The notes below the pieces were generated by a model, which made no database searches, had not been told where the DNA came from, and saw nothing but the letters and a program-made list of their open reading frames with translations. Positions 55,074 to 64,000 of a DNA stretch of 64,000 bases are shown here, piece by piece (the stretch's first letter is position 1; every line of letters starts with the position of its first letter). A program made the translations under genes and the position numbers. This DNA is from Faecalibacterium sp. I4-1-79 (GTDB lineage: Bacteria; Bacillota; Clostridia; Oscillospirales; Ruminococcaceae): positions 2,108,001 to 2,172,000 of the forward strand of contig NZ_CP094467.1 of NCBI RefSeq assembly GCF_023347235.1, read 5' to 3'.

Positions 55074-56105
55074 TTAGCAGTTCTCAGCGAAGTACTTAAT
55101 GGTACGGACCATCTGAGAGGTGTAGGAGTTCTCGTTGTCGTACCAAGACACGACCTGAACCTGATAGGTGTCGTCGTCGATCTTAGCGACCATGGTCTGG
55201 GTAGCGTCGAACAGAGAGCCGTAACGCATGCCGATAACATCGGAAGAAACGATCTGATCCTCGTTGTAGCCGAAGGACTCAGAAGAAGCAGCCTTCATAG
55301 CAGCGTTGATAGCTTCCTTGGTGACATCCTTGCCCTTGACGACAGCAACCAGAATGGTGGTGGAGCCGGTGGGAACAGGCACACGCTGAGCAGAGCCGAT
55401 CAGCTTGCCGTTCAGCTCGGGGATGACCAGACCAATGGCCTTAGCAGCACCGGTGGTGTTGGGGACGATGTTCTGTGCGCCAGCACGAGCACGGCGCAGG
55501 TCGCCCTTGCGCTGAGGACCATCCAGAATCATCTGGTCGCCGGTGTAAGCATGAACGGTGGTCATGATACCGGAAACGATGGGGAAGGTCTTGTTCAGGG
55601 TGTTGGCCATGGGAGCCAGGCAGTTGGTGGTGCAGGAAGCAGCGGAGATGACCTGATCCTCAGCGGTCAGGGTCTTCTCGTTGACGGAGTAGACGATGGT
55701 CTTCAGATCGTTGCCTGCGGGAGCAGAGATAACGACCTTCTTTGCGCCAGCCTGGATGTGAGCCATGCTCTTCTCCTTGCTGGTGTAGAAGCCGGTGCAC
55801 TCCAGAACGACGTCAACGTTCAGCTCGCCCCAAGGAGCATCCTTTGCGTCCTTAACAGCGTAGATCTTGATCTCCTTGCCGTCGACGATGATGGAATCCT
55901 CGGTGGACTCGACAGTGTGCTTGCCCTCGCCGATCTTGCCGCAGAAAGAGCCCTGAGCAGTATCGTACTTCAGCAGGTGAGCCAGCATCTTGGGGCTGGT
56001 CAGGTCGTTGATTGCGACGACCTCGTAACCCTCAGCATCAAACATCTGACGGAAAGCCAGACGGCCAATACGACCGAAACCATTGATAGCAACTCTAACA
56101 GCCAT
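55074..56105 (-). CDS. gap: Glyceraldehyde-3-phosphate dehydrogenase, type I
   Basis: Glycolytic enzyme of the cytosol. 343 aa: Rossmann start [17 protein letters not shown], catalytic Cys in [12 protein letters not shown], the HAYTGDQ and the C-terminal [14 protein letters not shown]. Consensus promoter and AGGAGG ribosome site point to strong expression. The last ~100 bp are duplicated at 13329-13432, which marks its 3' end as the probable integration site of the island; the gene itself remains intact. Confidence 0.97.
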   Translation of the reverse strand: MAVRVAINGFGRIGRLAFRQMFDAEGYEVVAINDLTSPKMLAHLLKYDTAQGSFCGKIGEGKHTVESTEDSIIVDGKEIKIYAVKDAKDAPWGELNVDVVLECTGFYTSKEKSMAHIQAGAKKVVISAPAGNDLKTIVYSVNEKTLTAEDQVISAASCTTNCLAPMANTLNKTFPIVSGIMTTVHAYTGDQMILDGPQRKGDLRRARAGAQNIVPNTTGAAKAIGLVIPELNGKLIGSAQRVPVPTGSTTILVAVVKGKDVTKEAINAAMKAASSESFGYNEDQIVSSDVIGMRYGSLFDATQTMVAKIDDDTYQVQVVSWYDNENSYTSQMVRTIKYFAENC

Positions 56106-56160
56106 TGTAATAGTACCTCCTAATTATTTTACCCATAATCGGATAAATCACGGTATCTTT

Positions 56161-56189
56161 ATTGTAGACCAAAACCGGCAAACTTTCAA
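56161..56189 (-). promoter_or_regulatory. Promoter of gap
   Basis: TTGAAA (56184-56189), 17-nt spacer, TACAAT (56161-56166) on the minus strand. Confidence 0.75.
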
Positions 56190-56303
56190 GTGTCTGCTAA
56201 AAAATTAACAACACAATTTTATCTTTTTTTGCTTTTGTATGATTTTATGCACCCTGCCACAAAGCTTTTGTTCAATTACACCAAGGGCGCGCAGCCATTT
56301 TTG

Positions 56304-57089
56304 TCAGTCGTTTCCAGTTTTTCCCTGCCCAGTACAGGCAAGTCCCATACCGCCGATACAGCACAGCGCGAGACCGGAAAGCAGTTCCGGCAGCACCGCC
56401 GCAGCACCGCTGCCAAGACTCGCCGCCAACAGCAGAAGCACCCGGGGCAGTTCCCAGCACAGGCACAGGCAGAAGGCTGCAAGCGCCGCTGCGTGCAGGG
56501 TGCGGCCGTTTTCCGGCTGGGGCAGGTACAGCGTGCGCGCCAGCGCCGCCAGAAACAGCAGCGCCGCCATCTCCTGCCAGACCGTTGCCGTAGGCTGTAC
56601 CCTGTGCCAGCTGGAGCTGTTCTCCATAAAGCGCATCAGCACGTTCCAGTAAAACAGCGCACTGCCCGCTATGGCCACCGGCAGACCTCCGGTGGGCGTT
56701 TTCCAGCCGTCCCGGCGCAGCCAGCTGCGCCCGAGATTGCTCAGCCACACGGCACAGGCCACCTCCAGCAGAATGCGTACAAAGGTGCTTACCGTACCGG
56801 CGGCGAACACAAACTGTGCTGCACCGGCAGCCAACATACACACTGCCCCCGCAAAGGCCAGCACGCCTGCCGCCGGGCGGCGGCTGCGCAGCGGCTCCGG
56901 GGGCAGCGAGCGGCTGCGCCCGGCCAGCACTGCGGCCAGCACCACAGCGCCCAAGGCAAGATACCGCCACCATACCGCGCCTGCGGTACACAGGCCTGTG
57001 GCAGCGTCCGTAGCAAAGGCAAGGTCTGCGCCGCGGCCAAGGCCAAGCAGTACGCAGAGCAGGACAATAACTAACTCTAACGGTTCCAT
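56304..57089 (-). CDS. Hypothetical multi-pass membrane protein (261 aa)
   Basis: Very hydrophobic, alanine-rich, with about seven predicted membrane helices and no motif I recognise. Its start codon overlaps the stop of citrate synthase by one base (TAATG), so it is translationally coupled to it. GC-rich composition as in the backbone. Function unknown. Confidence 0.75.
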   Translation of the reverse strand: MEPLELVIVLLCVLLGLGRGADLAFATDAATGLCTAGAVWWRYLALGAVVLAAVLAGRSRSLPPEPLRSRRPAAGVLAFAGAVCMLAAGAAQFVFAAGTVSTFVRILLEVACAVWLSNLGRSWLRRDGWKTPTGGLPVAIAGSALFYWNVLMRFMENSSSWHRVQPTATVWQEMAALLFLAALARTLYLPQPENGRTLHAAALAAFCLCLCWELPRVLLLLAASLGSGAAAVLPELLSGLALCCIGGMGLACTGQGKTGND

Positions 57090-58459
57090 TAACGCTCCTC
57101 GATGGGCTTATATTTCTGGCGCACGCCCAGATACTTGTAGGCCGGGCGGATAATCCGGTTGGCAAAGATCACCTCTTCTACCCGGTGTGCACACCAGCCC
57201 GGCACACGAGCGATGGCGAACAGCGGGGTGTACAGATCCTCCGAGATGCCCAGCATATTGTAGATCAGGCCACTGAACAGGTCCACATTGGCGCACACCG
57301 GCTTGGAGCTGCCCTTTTCCTCGGCAAAGATGCCGGGTGCCAGCCGCTCGATGCTGCACAGCATATTGTACTCTTCCTCAAAGCCCTTTTCGTAGGCCAG
57401 ATGCTTTGCGCGCTGCTTCAGGATGACCTCACGGGGGTCGCTGATGGTGTACACCGCATGACCCATGCCGTAGATCAGGCCGGAGCCGTCGCCCGCCTGC
57501 TTGCGCAGGATGCGGCGCAGATACTCGCGCACCTCATCGTCATCCTCCGGGTTCTCGACGTGCTTGAGGATATCCTGCAGCTGGCGGTTGACCATCAGGT
57601 TCGCACCGCCGTGCTTGGGGCCCTTCAGGGCACCGATGGCCGCAGAGATGGCCGAGTAGGTGTCCGTACCGGAGGAGGACAGCACGCGGGTGGTAAAGGT
57701 GGAGCAGTTGCCGCCGCCGTGGTCTGCGTGCACCAGCAGGCACATATCCAGCAGCTTTGCCTCCTCGTGGGTGAACTTCTGATCTGGGCGGTAGGTGCTG
57801 AGGATGTGCTCTGCCGTGCTCTGACCGGGCTTGGGCAGGTGGAAGAACATGCTCTGTTTATCGTAGTAGCGGCGCTTCATCTGGTAAGCGTTCACCATCA
57901 TGGTGGGCATACTGGCGATCAGGTTGATGCTCTGGTTCAGGATGTTCTCAAGGCTCAGATCCTCGGCGCGGTCATCGTAGGAATACAGGCCCAGCACACA
58001 GCGCTGCAACTTGTTCATGATATTGGGCGAGGGAGCGTTCATGGTGTCCATGAAGCCGTCCGGCAGGGCGCGGGATTCTGCTAAGATCTCGCAGAAATCG
58101 TCCAGCTGCTCCCGGGTGGGCAGGCTGCCGAACAGCAACAGCCAGATCACTTCCTCAAACACGAAGCGGTCGTTGCGGTAAGCCTCGTCCACGATCTCGT
58201 TGATGTTGACGCCCCGGTAGATCAGCTTGCCGGGGGCGGGGATCACATGACCCTCCTGATCTTTTTTGTAGCCCACAACGTCACAGACGTTGGTCAGGCC
58301 GGCCAGCACGCCGGTGCCATCCGGGTTGCGCAGACCGCGCTTGACCCCCAGCCGCTCGCTGGTCTCCGGGTCGATGTAGTTGTTTGCGATGTACTCCTCG
58401 CACAGGGTACGCATGGTCGTCGGGTCCAGCGTTGCCACTTCTGCGTGTGCAAAGTTCAT
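57089..58459 (-). CDS. gltA: Citrate synthase
   Basis: Condenses acetyl-CoA and oxaloacetate. 456 aa, the longer type seen in anaerobic Clostridia. Catalytic residues are in place: LVHADHGGGNCSTF (first His), YGMGHAVYTISDPR (second His) and NVDLFSGLIY (Asp). In a fermentative gut anaerobe it most likely feeds glutamate synthesis. It has its own promoter and is followed by an overlapping membrane protein gene. Confidence 0.93.
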   Translation of the reverse strand: MNFAHAEVATLDPTTMRTLCEEYIANNYIDPETSERLGVKRGLRNPDGTGVLAGLTNVCDVVGYKKDQEGHVIPAPGKLIYRGVNINEIVDEAYRNDRFVFEEVIWLLLFGSLPTREQLDDFCEILAESRALPDGFMDTMNAPSPNIMNKLQRCVLGLYSYDDRAEDLSLENILNQSINLIASMPTMMVNAYQMKRRYYDKQSMFFHLPKPGQSTAEHILSTYRPDQKFTHEEAKLLDMCLLVHADHGGGNCSTFTTRVLSSSGTDTYSAISAAIGALKGPKHGGANLMVNRQLQDILKHVENPEDDDEVREYLRRILRKQAGDGSGLIYGMGHAVYTISDPREVILKQRAKHLAYEKGFEEEYNMLCSIERLAPGIFAEEKGSSKPVCANVDLFSGLIYNMLGISEDLYTPLFAIARVPGWCAHRVEEVIFANRIIRPAYKYLGVRQKYKPIEER

Positions 58460-58535
58460 AGGAGTGCTCCTTTCCGTCTCTTACTTCTTATACTTTCCGA
58501 TTCCGTCCATCCTACGCTCTGATGGACATACTTTT

Positions 58536-58564
58536 ATAATATCGCTTTTGTTCAGTAAATTCAA
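58536..58564 (-). promoter_or_regulatory. Promoter of citrate synthase
   Basis: TTGAAT (58559-58564), 17-nt spacer, TATTAT (58536-58541) on the minus strand. Confidence 0.7.
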
Positions 58565-58691
58565 GCGTTAAGTGCGCACTTCTCACCGTAAAGCGCAAAA
58601 ATGCAGGTTTTTCTCTGCGCATTTCCCGCCGGTTTGCACGCCGCCGGGCGTATGATGCTTCTGAAGCTTGCGTCCCGGGAGGAGGTCTAGT

Positions 58692-59711
58692 ATGAAACGT
58701 TCCTTTTTGCTGCTGTGCGCCGTTCTGCTGGTGCTGGGCTGTGCCCTGCCGTGTGCTGCCTACCGTCTTGCCCGCATGACCCTTGCGCAGAGTGCCGCTC
58801 CGTCCACAGCCGAAGCGGCCTCTGCCGCCTCGGAGGAAAGCAGCGAGCAAGAAGCTCCCTCCCCTGCTGACATGACCGCTACCGTCTGCTTTATGGATCA
58901 GAGCACCGGGCAGACGGTAACACTGCCGTTGCGAGAGTACCTGATTGGAGCAGTTGCCGCTGAGATGCCGGTCAGCTGGCCGGACGAAGCACTGAAGGCG
59001 CAGGCAGTGGCGGCGCACAGCTATGCCCTCTACCACCGGGACCACAGTACCGGGGAAAACGGCGCATGGTTCACCGCAGACCCCGCCCGGCGGCAAGGCT
59101 GCCTGACCGATGCAGTGCTGCACAGCTACTGGGGTACTGCCTACGCAGCCAACTACGCCCGGCTTTCCGCGCTGGTGGATACCGTACAGACACAGATGTT
59201 GTATTATGGGGATGCCCCCGCCGGGACAAGTTACTTTGCCATGTCCAATGGCCGCACCGAGGCCAGCGAAAACGTCTGGGGCACCGCCCTGCCCTATCTT
59301 GTGCCGGTGGACAGCAGCACCGACACCGCCGCCGACAACTACGAATACACCCTGAACCTTTCCGCCGCCCAATTACAGCAGCTGCTGGCCGAGCGGCTTG
59401 GCATCGCCGCCGATCTTTCGCAACAGGCGCAGTGGTTCGGCACGCCGGTGCTCACCTCCTCCGGCTATGTGGACAGCCTGCCGGTCTGCGGGCAGACGGT
59501 GCAGGGTACCGCCCTGCGCAAGGCACTGGGGCTGCGCAGCGCCTGCTTTACGGTGGTCTGCCAGAGCGGAACCTTCTCCTTTACCACAAGGGGCTACGGT
59601 CACGGCGTAGGCATGAGCCAGTGGGGTGCAAAGGCACTGGCAGAGCAGGGCGCAGACTACCGCACCATTCTGGCGCACTACTACCCCGGCACGGAGCTGC
59701 AGGGGGAATAG
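58692..59711 (+). CDS. SpoIID/LytB domain protein
   Basis: 339 aa exported protein. Signal peptide or anchor KRSFLLLCAVLLVLGCALPC, a Ser/Ala/Glu-rich linker, then the SpoIID domain with PLREYLIGAVAAEMPVSWPD, KAQAVAAHSYALYH and the C-terminal RGYGHGVGMSQWGAKALAEQ motif. SpoIID is a lytic transglycosylase of peptidoglycan; LytB-type relatives occur in non-sporulating bacteria. ATG 58692 follows GAGGAGG. No sporulation genes are in the window, so a vegetative wall role is plausible. Confidence 0.88.
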   Translation: MKRSFLLLCAVLLVLGCALPCAAYRLARMTLAQSAAPSTAEAASAASEESSEQEAPSPADMTATVCFMDQSTGQTVTLPLREYLIGAVAAEMPVSWPDEALKAQAVAAHSYALYHRDHSTGENGAWFTADPARRQGCLTDAVLHSYWGTAYAANYARLSALVDTVQTQMLYYGDAPAGTSYFAMSNGRTEASENVWGTALPYLVPVDSSTDTAADNYEYTLNLSAAQLQQLLAERLGIAADLSQQAQWFGTPVLTSSGYVDSLPVCGQTVQGTALRKALGLRSACFTVVCQSGTFSFTTRGYGHGVGMSQWGAKALAEQGADYRTILAHYYPGTELQGE

Positions 59712-59772
59712 CGGCAGAACAAAGCGGAAAATTCATTTTAAATAAAGTCCTAAATTACGCAATTACGCAAAT

Positions 59773-59806
59773 GGAGCCGCTGCACATTGCCTTGTGCAGC
59801 GGCTCC
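59773..59806. terminator. Bidirectional terminator
   Basis: GGAGCCGCTGCAC (59773-59785) pairs with GTGCAGCGGCTCC (59794-59806) between convergent genes; short A/T runs on both sides. Confidence 0.8.
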
Positions 59807-59823
59807 AAATTTATATTCTTTTA

Positions 59824-60888
59824 TCAGCCGAACAGCTGTGCAAACCAGCTTACGGTGGTCTCGGCGGCGGTCTCTACCGTGGTCTCCATCTGCTGGACCG
59901 TCTGCTGCAACTTAGTGCCCCCAGCATCCTTGACCGACCAGTAGGTCTGGGTGCTGCTTGCGCTGCCGGACACCGTGAAGTCTGAGGCAAAGCACAGGCT
60001 CTCACCCGTAGAGTCGGTCATCAGCACCATGTAGGTGTAGCTGCCCTCCGGCAGTTCGCCAAAGCGGATCTGGCTGTCCAGCGTGTTCAGCGAGAAGGCA
60101 GCGGCGTTCACCTGCGCCTCAGCGCTCTGCACGGTCTGGTCCGCCGCGTCCAAAACAGCCACCTGCACGCTGGTCAGAGTGGTGCCGCTGGCGCTGTTGG
60201 CCGTACCGGTCAATGCCATGCCGCTGCCGGTGCGGATATTCACCGGGTAGCGCACGCCCTCCAACCGCAGCCCATCAGCCTGTGCAGCCACACTGTTGTG
60301 ATCTGCGGTGACGTACCAGTAGCAGGATGCTCTTGCAATGGACACACTGGAGCTGGTAATGGGGATGCGGCCGTAGCCGATGTTCCCCGCCGGGTCGGAG
60401 CAATAGAAAATACCGTTGGTGTAGTCGGTCAGCAGCACCGCATGGGGCTGGGTGCGGTCGTAGAGGACGATGCCCTCCGGGTGCTGCTCCAGCAGGGAGA
60501 TCAACACCGCCGTTTTGCTTTGCAGACTGGAGGGCAGGGTGGCGTAGCCCACCTGCATTTCCTTATATGTAAAGCTGTGTGCAAGGCCGTTGGCCCATGC
60601 TGTGGAGCGCACACTGTTCTCGGTCACGTTCGTCCAGTCGCTCAGCCCGTCAAAGTAGGCACGGCGGCGCAGCATCATGGCTGCGGAGGCCAGCGTACAG
60701 GTGCCGCCCCGGCTCTGCTTGAAGTAGAAACCTGCGTCCACGTTCAGGTCCACTGCCAATGCAGCGGGCAGACAGGTAAGCAGGAAAGCAAAGCTCAGTA
60801 TCAGGGTCAGCAATCGTTTTTTCAAGGCGTGCGGTGCGGTGGTATTCACGGTTCGGTATTTCCTTTCTTGTTTCTTTGCGGATCTCAT
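59824..60888 (-). CDS. Secreted C39-like cysteine peptidase domain protein
   Basis: 354 aa. Signal peptide (LLTLILSFAFLLTCLPAALA), then a papain-like domain with the catalytic Cys in QSRGGTCTLASAAMM, the His in QPHAVLLTDY and the Asp in FYCSDPAG. The C-terminal part (about 200-310) is a beta-rich domain of Ig-like appearance, ending in a helix. Probably extracellular and wall-associated. The start may also be a GTG about 39 nt downstream, which has AAGGAAA before it. Confidence 0.7.
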   Translation of the reverse strand: MRSAKKQERKYRTVNTTAPHALKKRLLTLILSFAFLLTCLPAALAVDLNVDAGFYFKQSRGGTCTLASAAMMLRRRAYFDGLSDWTNVTENSVRSTAWANGLAHSFTYKEMQVGYATLPSSLQSKTAVLISLLEQHPEGIVLYDRTQPHAVLLTDYTNGIFYCSDPAGNIGYGRIPITSSSVSIARASCYWYVTADHNSVAAQADGLRLEGVRYPVNIRTGSGMALTGTANSASGTTLTSVQVAVLDAADQTVQSAEAQVNAAAFSLNTLDSQIRFGELPEGSYTYMVLMTDSTGESLCFASDFTVSGSASSTQTYWSVKDAGGTKLQQTVQQMETTVETAAETTVSWFAQLFG

Positions 60889-61396
60889 AGGGATCTACCA
60901 CTACAAAGTATACCAGCCTGTAATTCTTTTGTAAACAATCCTTCGTCTTTTTTCTCAATATCAACACGTTTAGGGGATATTCGTTGGCTGTTTTTCACAA
61001 TTTTTTCTGCGATATTTCACGCATTTGACAAAGTTTCGTCCTACCTACCGCAGAACTATGAAAATAAATTTCTTTTTTGCCCGGCGCGCGAGGGCGCAAA
61101 AAAGTCCGGTACGCCTGCGCATTCGTCCCAGCATTTCACAAAATAATACCCTTCTTGGCAATGCCGCAGTCAGTCCGTCGTTGTCTGCCGCAGTTTGGGC
61201 AGTAAAGGACTCCAATTTCTCCAAATTCATATTCTAGTATATAAGTTTAGAACGGTCATTCCCCCTATTTTGTCTTTGTTTACCGGAATTCTGCCCAATA
61301 ATGCCTTAAAAAGTTTATATCAAACGCAAAAGTTGTTTTATTTTGCCAAGTCTTTCTTGTAAAACCGTGAAATCCACGTTAACTTGAATACAACAT
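60889..61396. other. AT-rich intergenic stretch, nothing recognised
   Basis: Contains the upstream region of the C39-like gene. No gene, RNA or repeat seen on either strand. Confidence 0.3.
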
Positions 61397-61397
61397 T

Positions 61398-61581
61398 GTG
61401 CACGCCTGCATGGACAACCTCGTGTCCGGCGGCGTAGACGGAAGATGAACTTCTACAACAACGGCAACACCGGCCTGCAGCTCTCCGGCCTGTCCACGGA
61501 CAACAAGGCACTGTGGCCCAGCTACAACACCATTAAAAACTGCACCTCCATGAACAACGCTGACCGCGCCATGGAGGATTC
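61398..61581 (+). pseudogene. Fragment of a right-handed beta-helix (pectate lyase-like) protein
   Basis: Translation gives HACMDNLVSGGVDG, a one-base frame change at about 61443, then MNFYNNGNTGLQLSGLSTDN and YNTIKNCTSMNNADRAMED. The N-x2-G-x-Q-L.G and NCTS.NN pattern is that of the parallel beta-helix of PL9/PL1-type pectate lyases. Only about 60 codons remain, with neither start nor end. A relic of an exported polysaccharide lyase. Confidence 0.65.
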
Positions 61582-61676
61582 AAAACCTCAACGCCCTTGT
61601 CGATACTGTCCGGCATGAAATCATTGAACGGTATCGCCCCGGCGAAGATGACCCGCATTTATTTGGAACATACTAA
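61578..61676 (+). pseudogene. C-terminal fragment of unknown protein fused to the lyase relic
   Basis: A 32-codon open frame with stop, ending TVRHEIIERYRPGEDDPHLF and two more residues. It follows the lyase fragment directly in another frame, as if a deletion had joined two genes. No family recognised. Confidence 0.4.
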
Positions 61677-61703
61677 ACGTTGAAGGGAGTCTCAACGTTT
61701 AGT
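61672..61703. repeat. 12-bp perfect inverted repeat
   Basis: ACTAAACGTTGA (61672-61683), 8-nt loop, TCAACGTTTAGT (61692-61703). It starts inside the stop codon of the fragment before it. No U-run; it may be an old terminator or element end. Confidence 0.55.
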
Positions 61704-61770
61704 TGAACAGATATCAATTTGCATTCTTTTTTCAGTGAGCCACTGCCCGCCGACCATCCTGCTTTTTTGC

Positions 61771-62622
61771 TCAGCTCAGTGCCTGCTGGATCTTTGCAAA
61801 GTCCTCCAGCGTCAGGGCTTCCGGGCGGATGCGGGCATCAAAGCCTGCGGATTCGATGGCAGCAATGACCTTCTCCTTGGGCAGGTTCAGCCCGCCTGCA
61901 ATGGCATTGGCAGCGGTCTTGCGGCGCTGCCCAAAGGCGGCACGCACCAGCGCAAAGTAGCCCGCCTCGTCCTCCACCTGCACAGCGGGGGTGGGGCGGA
62001 TATCCATGCGCACCACAGCGCTGGTCACCTTGGGGGCGGGGTAAAAGCTGCCCGGTGCAGCGGTGAACATCAGCTTGGAGGTGGCGTAGTAGTTCACCGC
62101 GCAGCTGATGGCGCTGGAAGCGCGGGTGCCAGGCACCGCAGCCAGACGGTCGGCGGCTTCCTTCTGCACCATGACGGTCAGGCTCTCGATGGGCAGGCGG
62201 TCGCCCAGCAGCTTCATCACGATGGGGCTGGTGATGTAGTAGGGCAGGTTTGCGCACACTGCCACCGGCATTCCCGGGAACTCCTCGGCGATGAGGGCTT
62301 TCAGGTCCACCTTCAGCACATCCTGCAGCACCAACTTGAAATTGTCCACCCCAGCCATGGTCTCGGCCAGCAGGGGCGGCAGACGCTCGTCCACCTCAAT
62401 GGACACCACTTTAGCGGCGCGCTTAGCCAGCTCCTTGGTCAGCACACCGATGCCGGGGCCGATCTCGATGACACCGTAGCGCTTGTCTACCCCGCTGGCA
62501 TCCACGATCTTGGTGGGGATGCCCGGGTTGATGATAAAGTTCTGCCCAAAGCCCTTAGAAAGTGCAAAATCGTATTTTTCGCACAGGGCACGGATCACAG
62601 AAAGGTCGGTCAGTTCCGGCAT
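61771..62622 (-). CDS. rsmA: 16S rRNA dimethyladenosine transferase
   Basis: Dimethylates two adjacent adenines near the 3' end of 16S rRNA (KsgA). 283 aa: KGFGQNFIINPGIPTKIV at the start, SAM-binding motif IEIGPGIGVLTKELAKRA, and the catalytic NLPYYITSPIVMKLL motif, followed by MVQKEAADRL. C-terminal helical domain with AFGQRRKTAANAI. ATG 62622 follows AAAGGAA. Single gene between a terminator and the 61.7 kb relics. Confidence 0.95.
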   Translation of the reverse strand: MPELTDLSVIRALCEKYDFALSKGFGQNFIINPGIPTKIVDASGVDKRYGVIEIGPGIGVLTKELAKRAAKVVSIEVDERLPPLLAETMAGVDNFKLVLQDVLKVDLKALIAEEFPGMPVAVCANLPYYITSPIVMKLLGDRLPIESLTVMVQKEAADRLAAVPGTRASSAISCAVNYYATSKLMFTAAPGSFYPAPKVTSAVVRMDIRPTPAVQVEDEAGYFALVRAAFGQRRKTAANAIAGGLNLPKEKVIAAIESAGFDARIRPEALTLEDFAKIQQALS

Positions 62623-62643
62623 AGGGTCAATTCCTTTCTCAGA

Positions 62644-62674
62644 AAAAGGCTGTTGCAGAACGCAGCAGCCTTTT
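62644..62674. terminator. Terminator between the S41 protease gene and rsmA
   Basis: A 13-bp stem (62644-62656 with 62662-62674) around AGAAC, with A- and T-runs on both ends, so it works for the minus-strand protease transcript. Confidence 0.75.
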
Positions 62675-62702
62675 TGGTGTTTATGGTTCAGGATCGCGGG
62701 GT

Positions 62703-64000
62703 TCACTCCGCTGCGCTTGCAGCCGTTTCCGGCTCAGACGCGGCAGTCTCACCCTCGGCGGGCTCCCCCTCCGCAGCTTCTGCGGGGGCGGTATCGTCTG
62801 CTGCGGCAGAGGAAGCAGCACTGTCCGCTGCAGCGGCAGAGCTTGCGCCCGCCAGCGTAGTGGTGCCGCTCAGCTGCTGGGCAGCGCTGACAGCGCGCTG
62901 TACCTGCGGGTCGGTCTGGGGAGTGTAGTCGTAGAAGTTCGTCGCTTCCTCTGTGCTCAGAGCGCGCTCCACGTCCACCGTCAGGCCGGTGCCGTCAAAG
63001 CAGCTGCCGTCGCCGCAGACCAGCTTTGCCACCGTGATGACCACGGCACTGCCGTCCGACAGGCGCTGCGGGCTGCTTTGAATAGTGCCCTTGCCCATGG
63101 TGGTGGTACCCACCAGACGGGCTCCGTTCATGTTGCGCAGGGTGGCTGCGAACAGCTCGGCTGCGCTGGCGGTGTTGCCGTTGACCAGACAGACCATCGG
63201 CAGGCTGACGGCACTTTCGGCATCGCTGCTGCCGATGACGGTGCGGTTGCCATTTTTATCCTCGGCGTAGGCCACAGTGCCCTCCGGGGCGATCAGGTCA
63301 ATGCAGTTGACAGCATCTTCCAGAATGCCGCCGCCGTTATCCCGCAGGTCAAACACCAGACTGGCCGCGCCGTTTGCGGTCAGGGTGCGCAGGGCGTAGT
63401 CCAGCTCGCTGGGCGTAGTGCCGTCGAACTGACGGATGTAGATATAGCCCACATTGTCCAGCAGCTGGTAATCCACGGTGGTGCTGGTGTAGCCGGAATG
63501 GGTCAGCTCAGCCGTTTTACTGGCGGCAGTGCTGTCCAGCCATGTCACGGTAACGGTAGTGCCGGCCTCGCCCTGCAGGGCTTTGTACACGGCATCTGCG
63601 CTGGACAGGCTCTTGACATCGGTATCGCCTACGGTGGTAATGTAGTCGCCCATGGCGATGCCTGCTTCCTGTGCGGGAGAGCCGTCGTAAACACGGGTGA
63701 CCTTGGCGTAACCGGTCTGGTCGATGCCAAGCTCCACGCCGATACCCAAAATCTTGCCGCCCTGGATGTTCATCAGCTCGGTGTAGGCGTTGGCGGTGTA
63801 GTAGCGGGCGTACTTGTCGCCCGTGCCCAGCAGATAACCGGCGGTCAGGCGGTCGTACAGGGTGGCCTCATCGATGGTGTAGTAATCGTTGCTGCGGACG
63901 TAGCGGTCCACCTCAGCGATCTTGTTGTACATACTTTCCTTTTCTTTTACGCTGTTGACCGTGCTGTCGAACAGACGCATGGCGATGAGCATCGTGATGG
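62703..64000 (-). CDS. S41 family C-terminal processing peptidase, 5' end outside window
   Basis: CtpA-like serine protease. Order seen: N-terminal helical domain, PDZ domain (about GGKILGIGVELGIDQTGYAK to ITTVGDTDV), then the peptidase with the catalytic Ser in NGNTASAAELFAATL and the Lys in TTMGKGTIQSSPQRL. The C-terminal ~70 residues are an Ala/Ser/Glu/Pro low-complexity tail. The reading frame remains open at the window edge, where a membrane anchor would be expected. Confidence 0.9.
   Translation of the reverse strand, partial: ITMLIAMRLFDSTVNSVKEKESMYNKIAEVDRYVRSNDYYTIDEATLYDRLTAGYLLGTGDKYARYYTANAYTELMNIQGGKILGIGVELGIDQTGYAKVTRVYDGSPAQEAGIAMGDYITTVGDTDVKSLSSADAVYKALQGEAGTTVTVTWLDSTAASKTAELTHSGYTSTTVDYQLLDNVGYIYIRQFDGTTPSELDYALRTLTANGAASLVFDLRDNGGGILEDAVNCIDLIAPEGTVAYAEDKNGNRTVIGSSDAESAVSLPMVCLVNGNTASAAELFAATLRNMNGARLVGTTTMGKGTIQSSPQRLSDGSAVVITVAKLVCGDGSCFDGTGLTVDVERALSTEEATNFYDYTPQTDPQVQRAVSAAQQLSGTTTLAGASSAAAADSAASSAAADDTAPAEAAEGEPAEGETAASEPETAASAAE

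Overview
The window looks like a chromosome segment of a moderately GC-rich, non-model Clostridia (Oscillospiraceae, most like Faecalibacterium). This is judged from protein style, strong Shine-Dalgarno sites, a T-box leader on metG and the overall gene content; no database search was possible. Backbone genes lie at both ends: an F-type ATP synthase operon (1-3.9 kb), small membrane proteins, tatD, a DMT exporter, metG and glmM on the left (4-13 kb), and gap, citrate synthase, a SpoIID-like protein, a C39-like protein, rsmA and an S41 protease on the right (55-64 kb).

Between them lies a mosaic accessory region of about 42 kb. It is bounded by two direct copies of the last ~100 bp of gap: the intact gene at 55.07-55.18 kb and an orphan fragment at 13.33-13.43 kb. 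A tyrosine recombinase gene lies directly beside the intact copy. This is the classic look of an island integrated into the 3' end of a gene. From left to right it carries: (i) an AT-rich block with two reverse transcriptases flanking a predicted ncRNA on the opposite strand, matching the two-RT DRT3 type of anti-phage system, plus a 2TM/coiled-coil protein and small proteins (13.4-20 kb); (ii) a complete GDP-mannose/GDP-fucose pathway (20-27 kb); (iii) an exopolysaccharide cluster with a priming transferase, five glycosyltransferase-related genes including a GT11 fucosyltransferase, a polymerase, a flippase, an acyltransferase with a (GCAA)9 phase-variation tract, and a decayed FrhB-like gene (27-38 kb); (iv) a plasmid- or phage-like module with helicases, a frameshifted integrase, SprT-like, XRE and RHH-like proteins, many small acidic proteins of which some are tandem paralogues, and a RepA-like ATPase with upstream repeats (38-54 kb).

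The cluster works as a unit: PgcA, ManA and ManC supply GDP-mannose, Gmd and Fcl convert it to GDP-L-fucose, and the GT11 enzyme is expected to add the fucose to a Wzx/Wzy-type surface polysaccharide.

The most unusual items are the AtpA protein, which carries the C-terminal domain of the delta subunit at its N-terminus while no atpH lies in the operon; a ~640-nt transcript unit (4.95-5.59 kb) with its own promoter and terminator that holds a series of tiny Shine-Dalgarno-led reading frames; and the two-RT locus, whose putative ncRNA contains an exposed ACACA-rich stretch.
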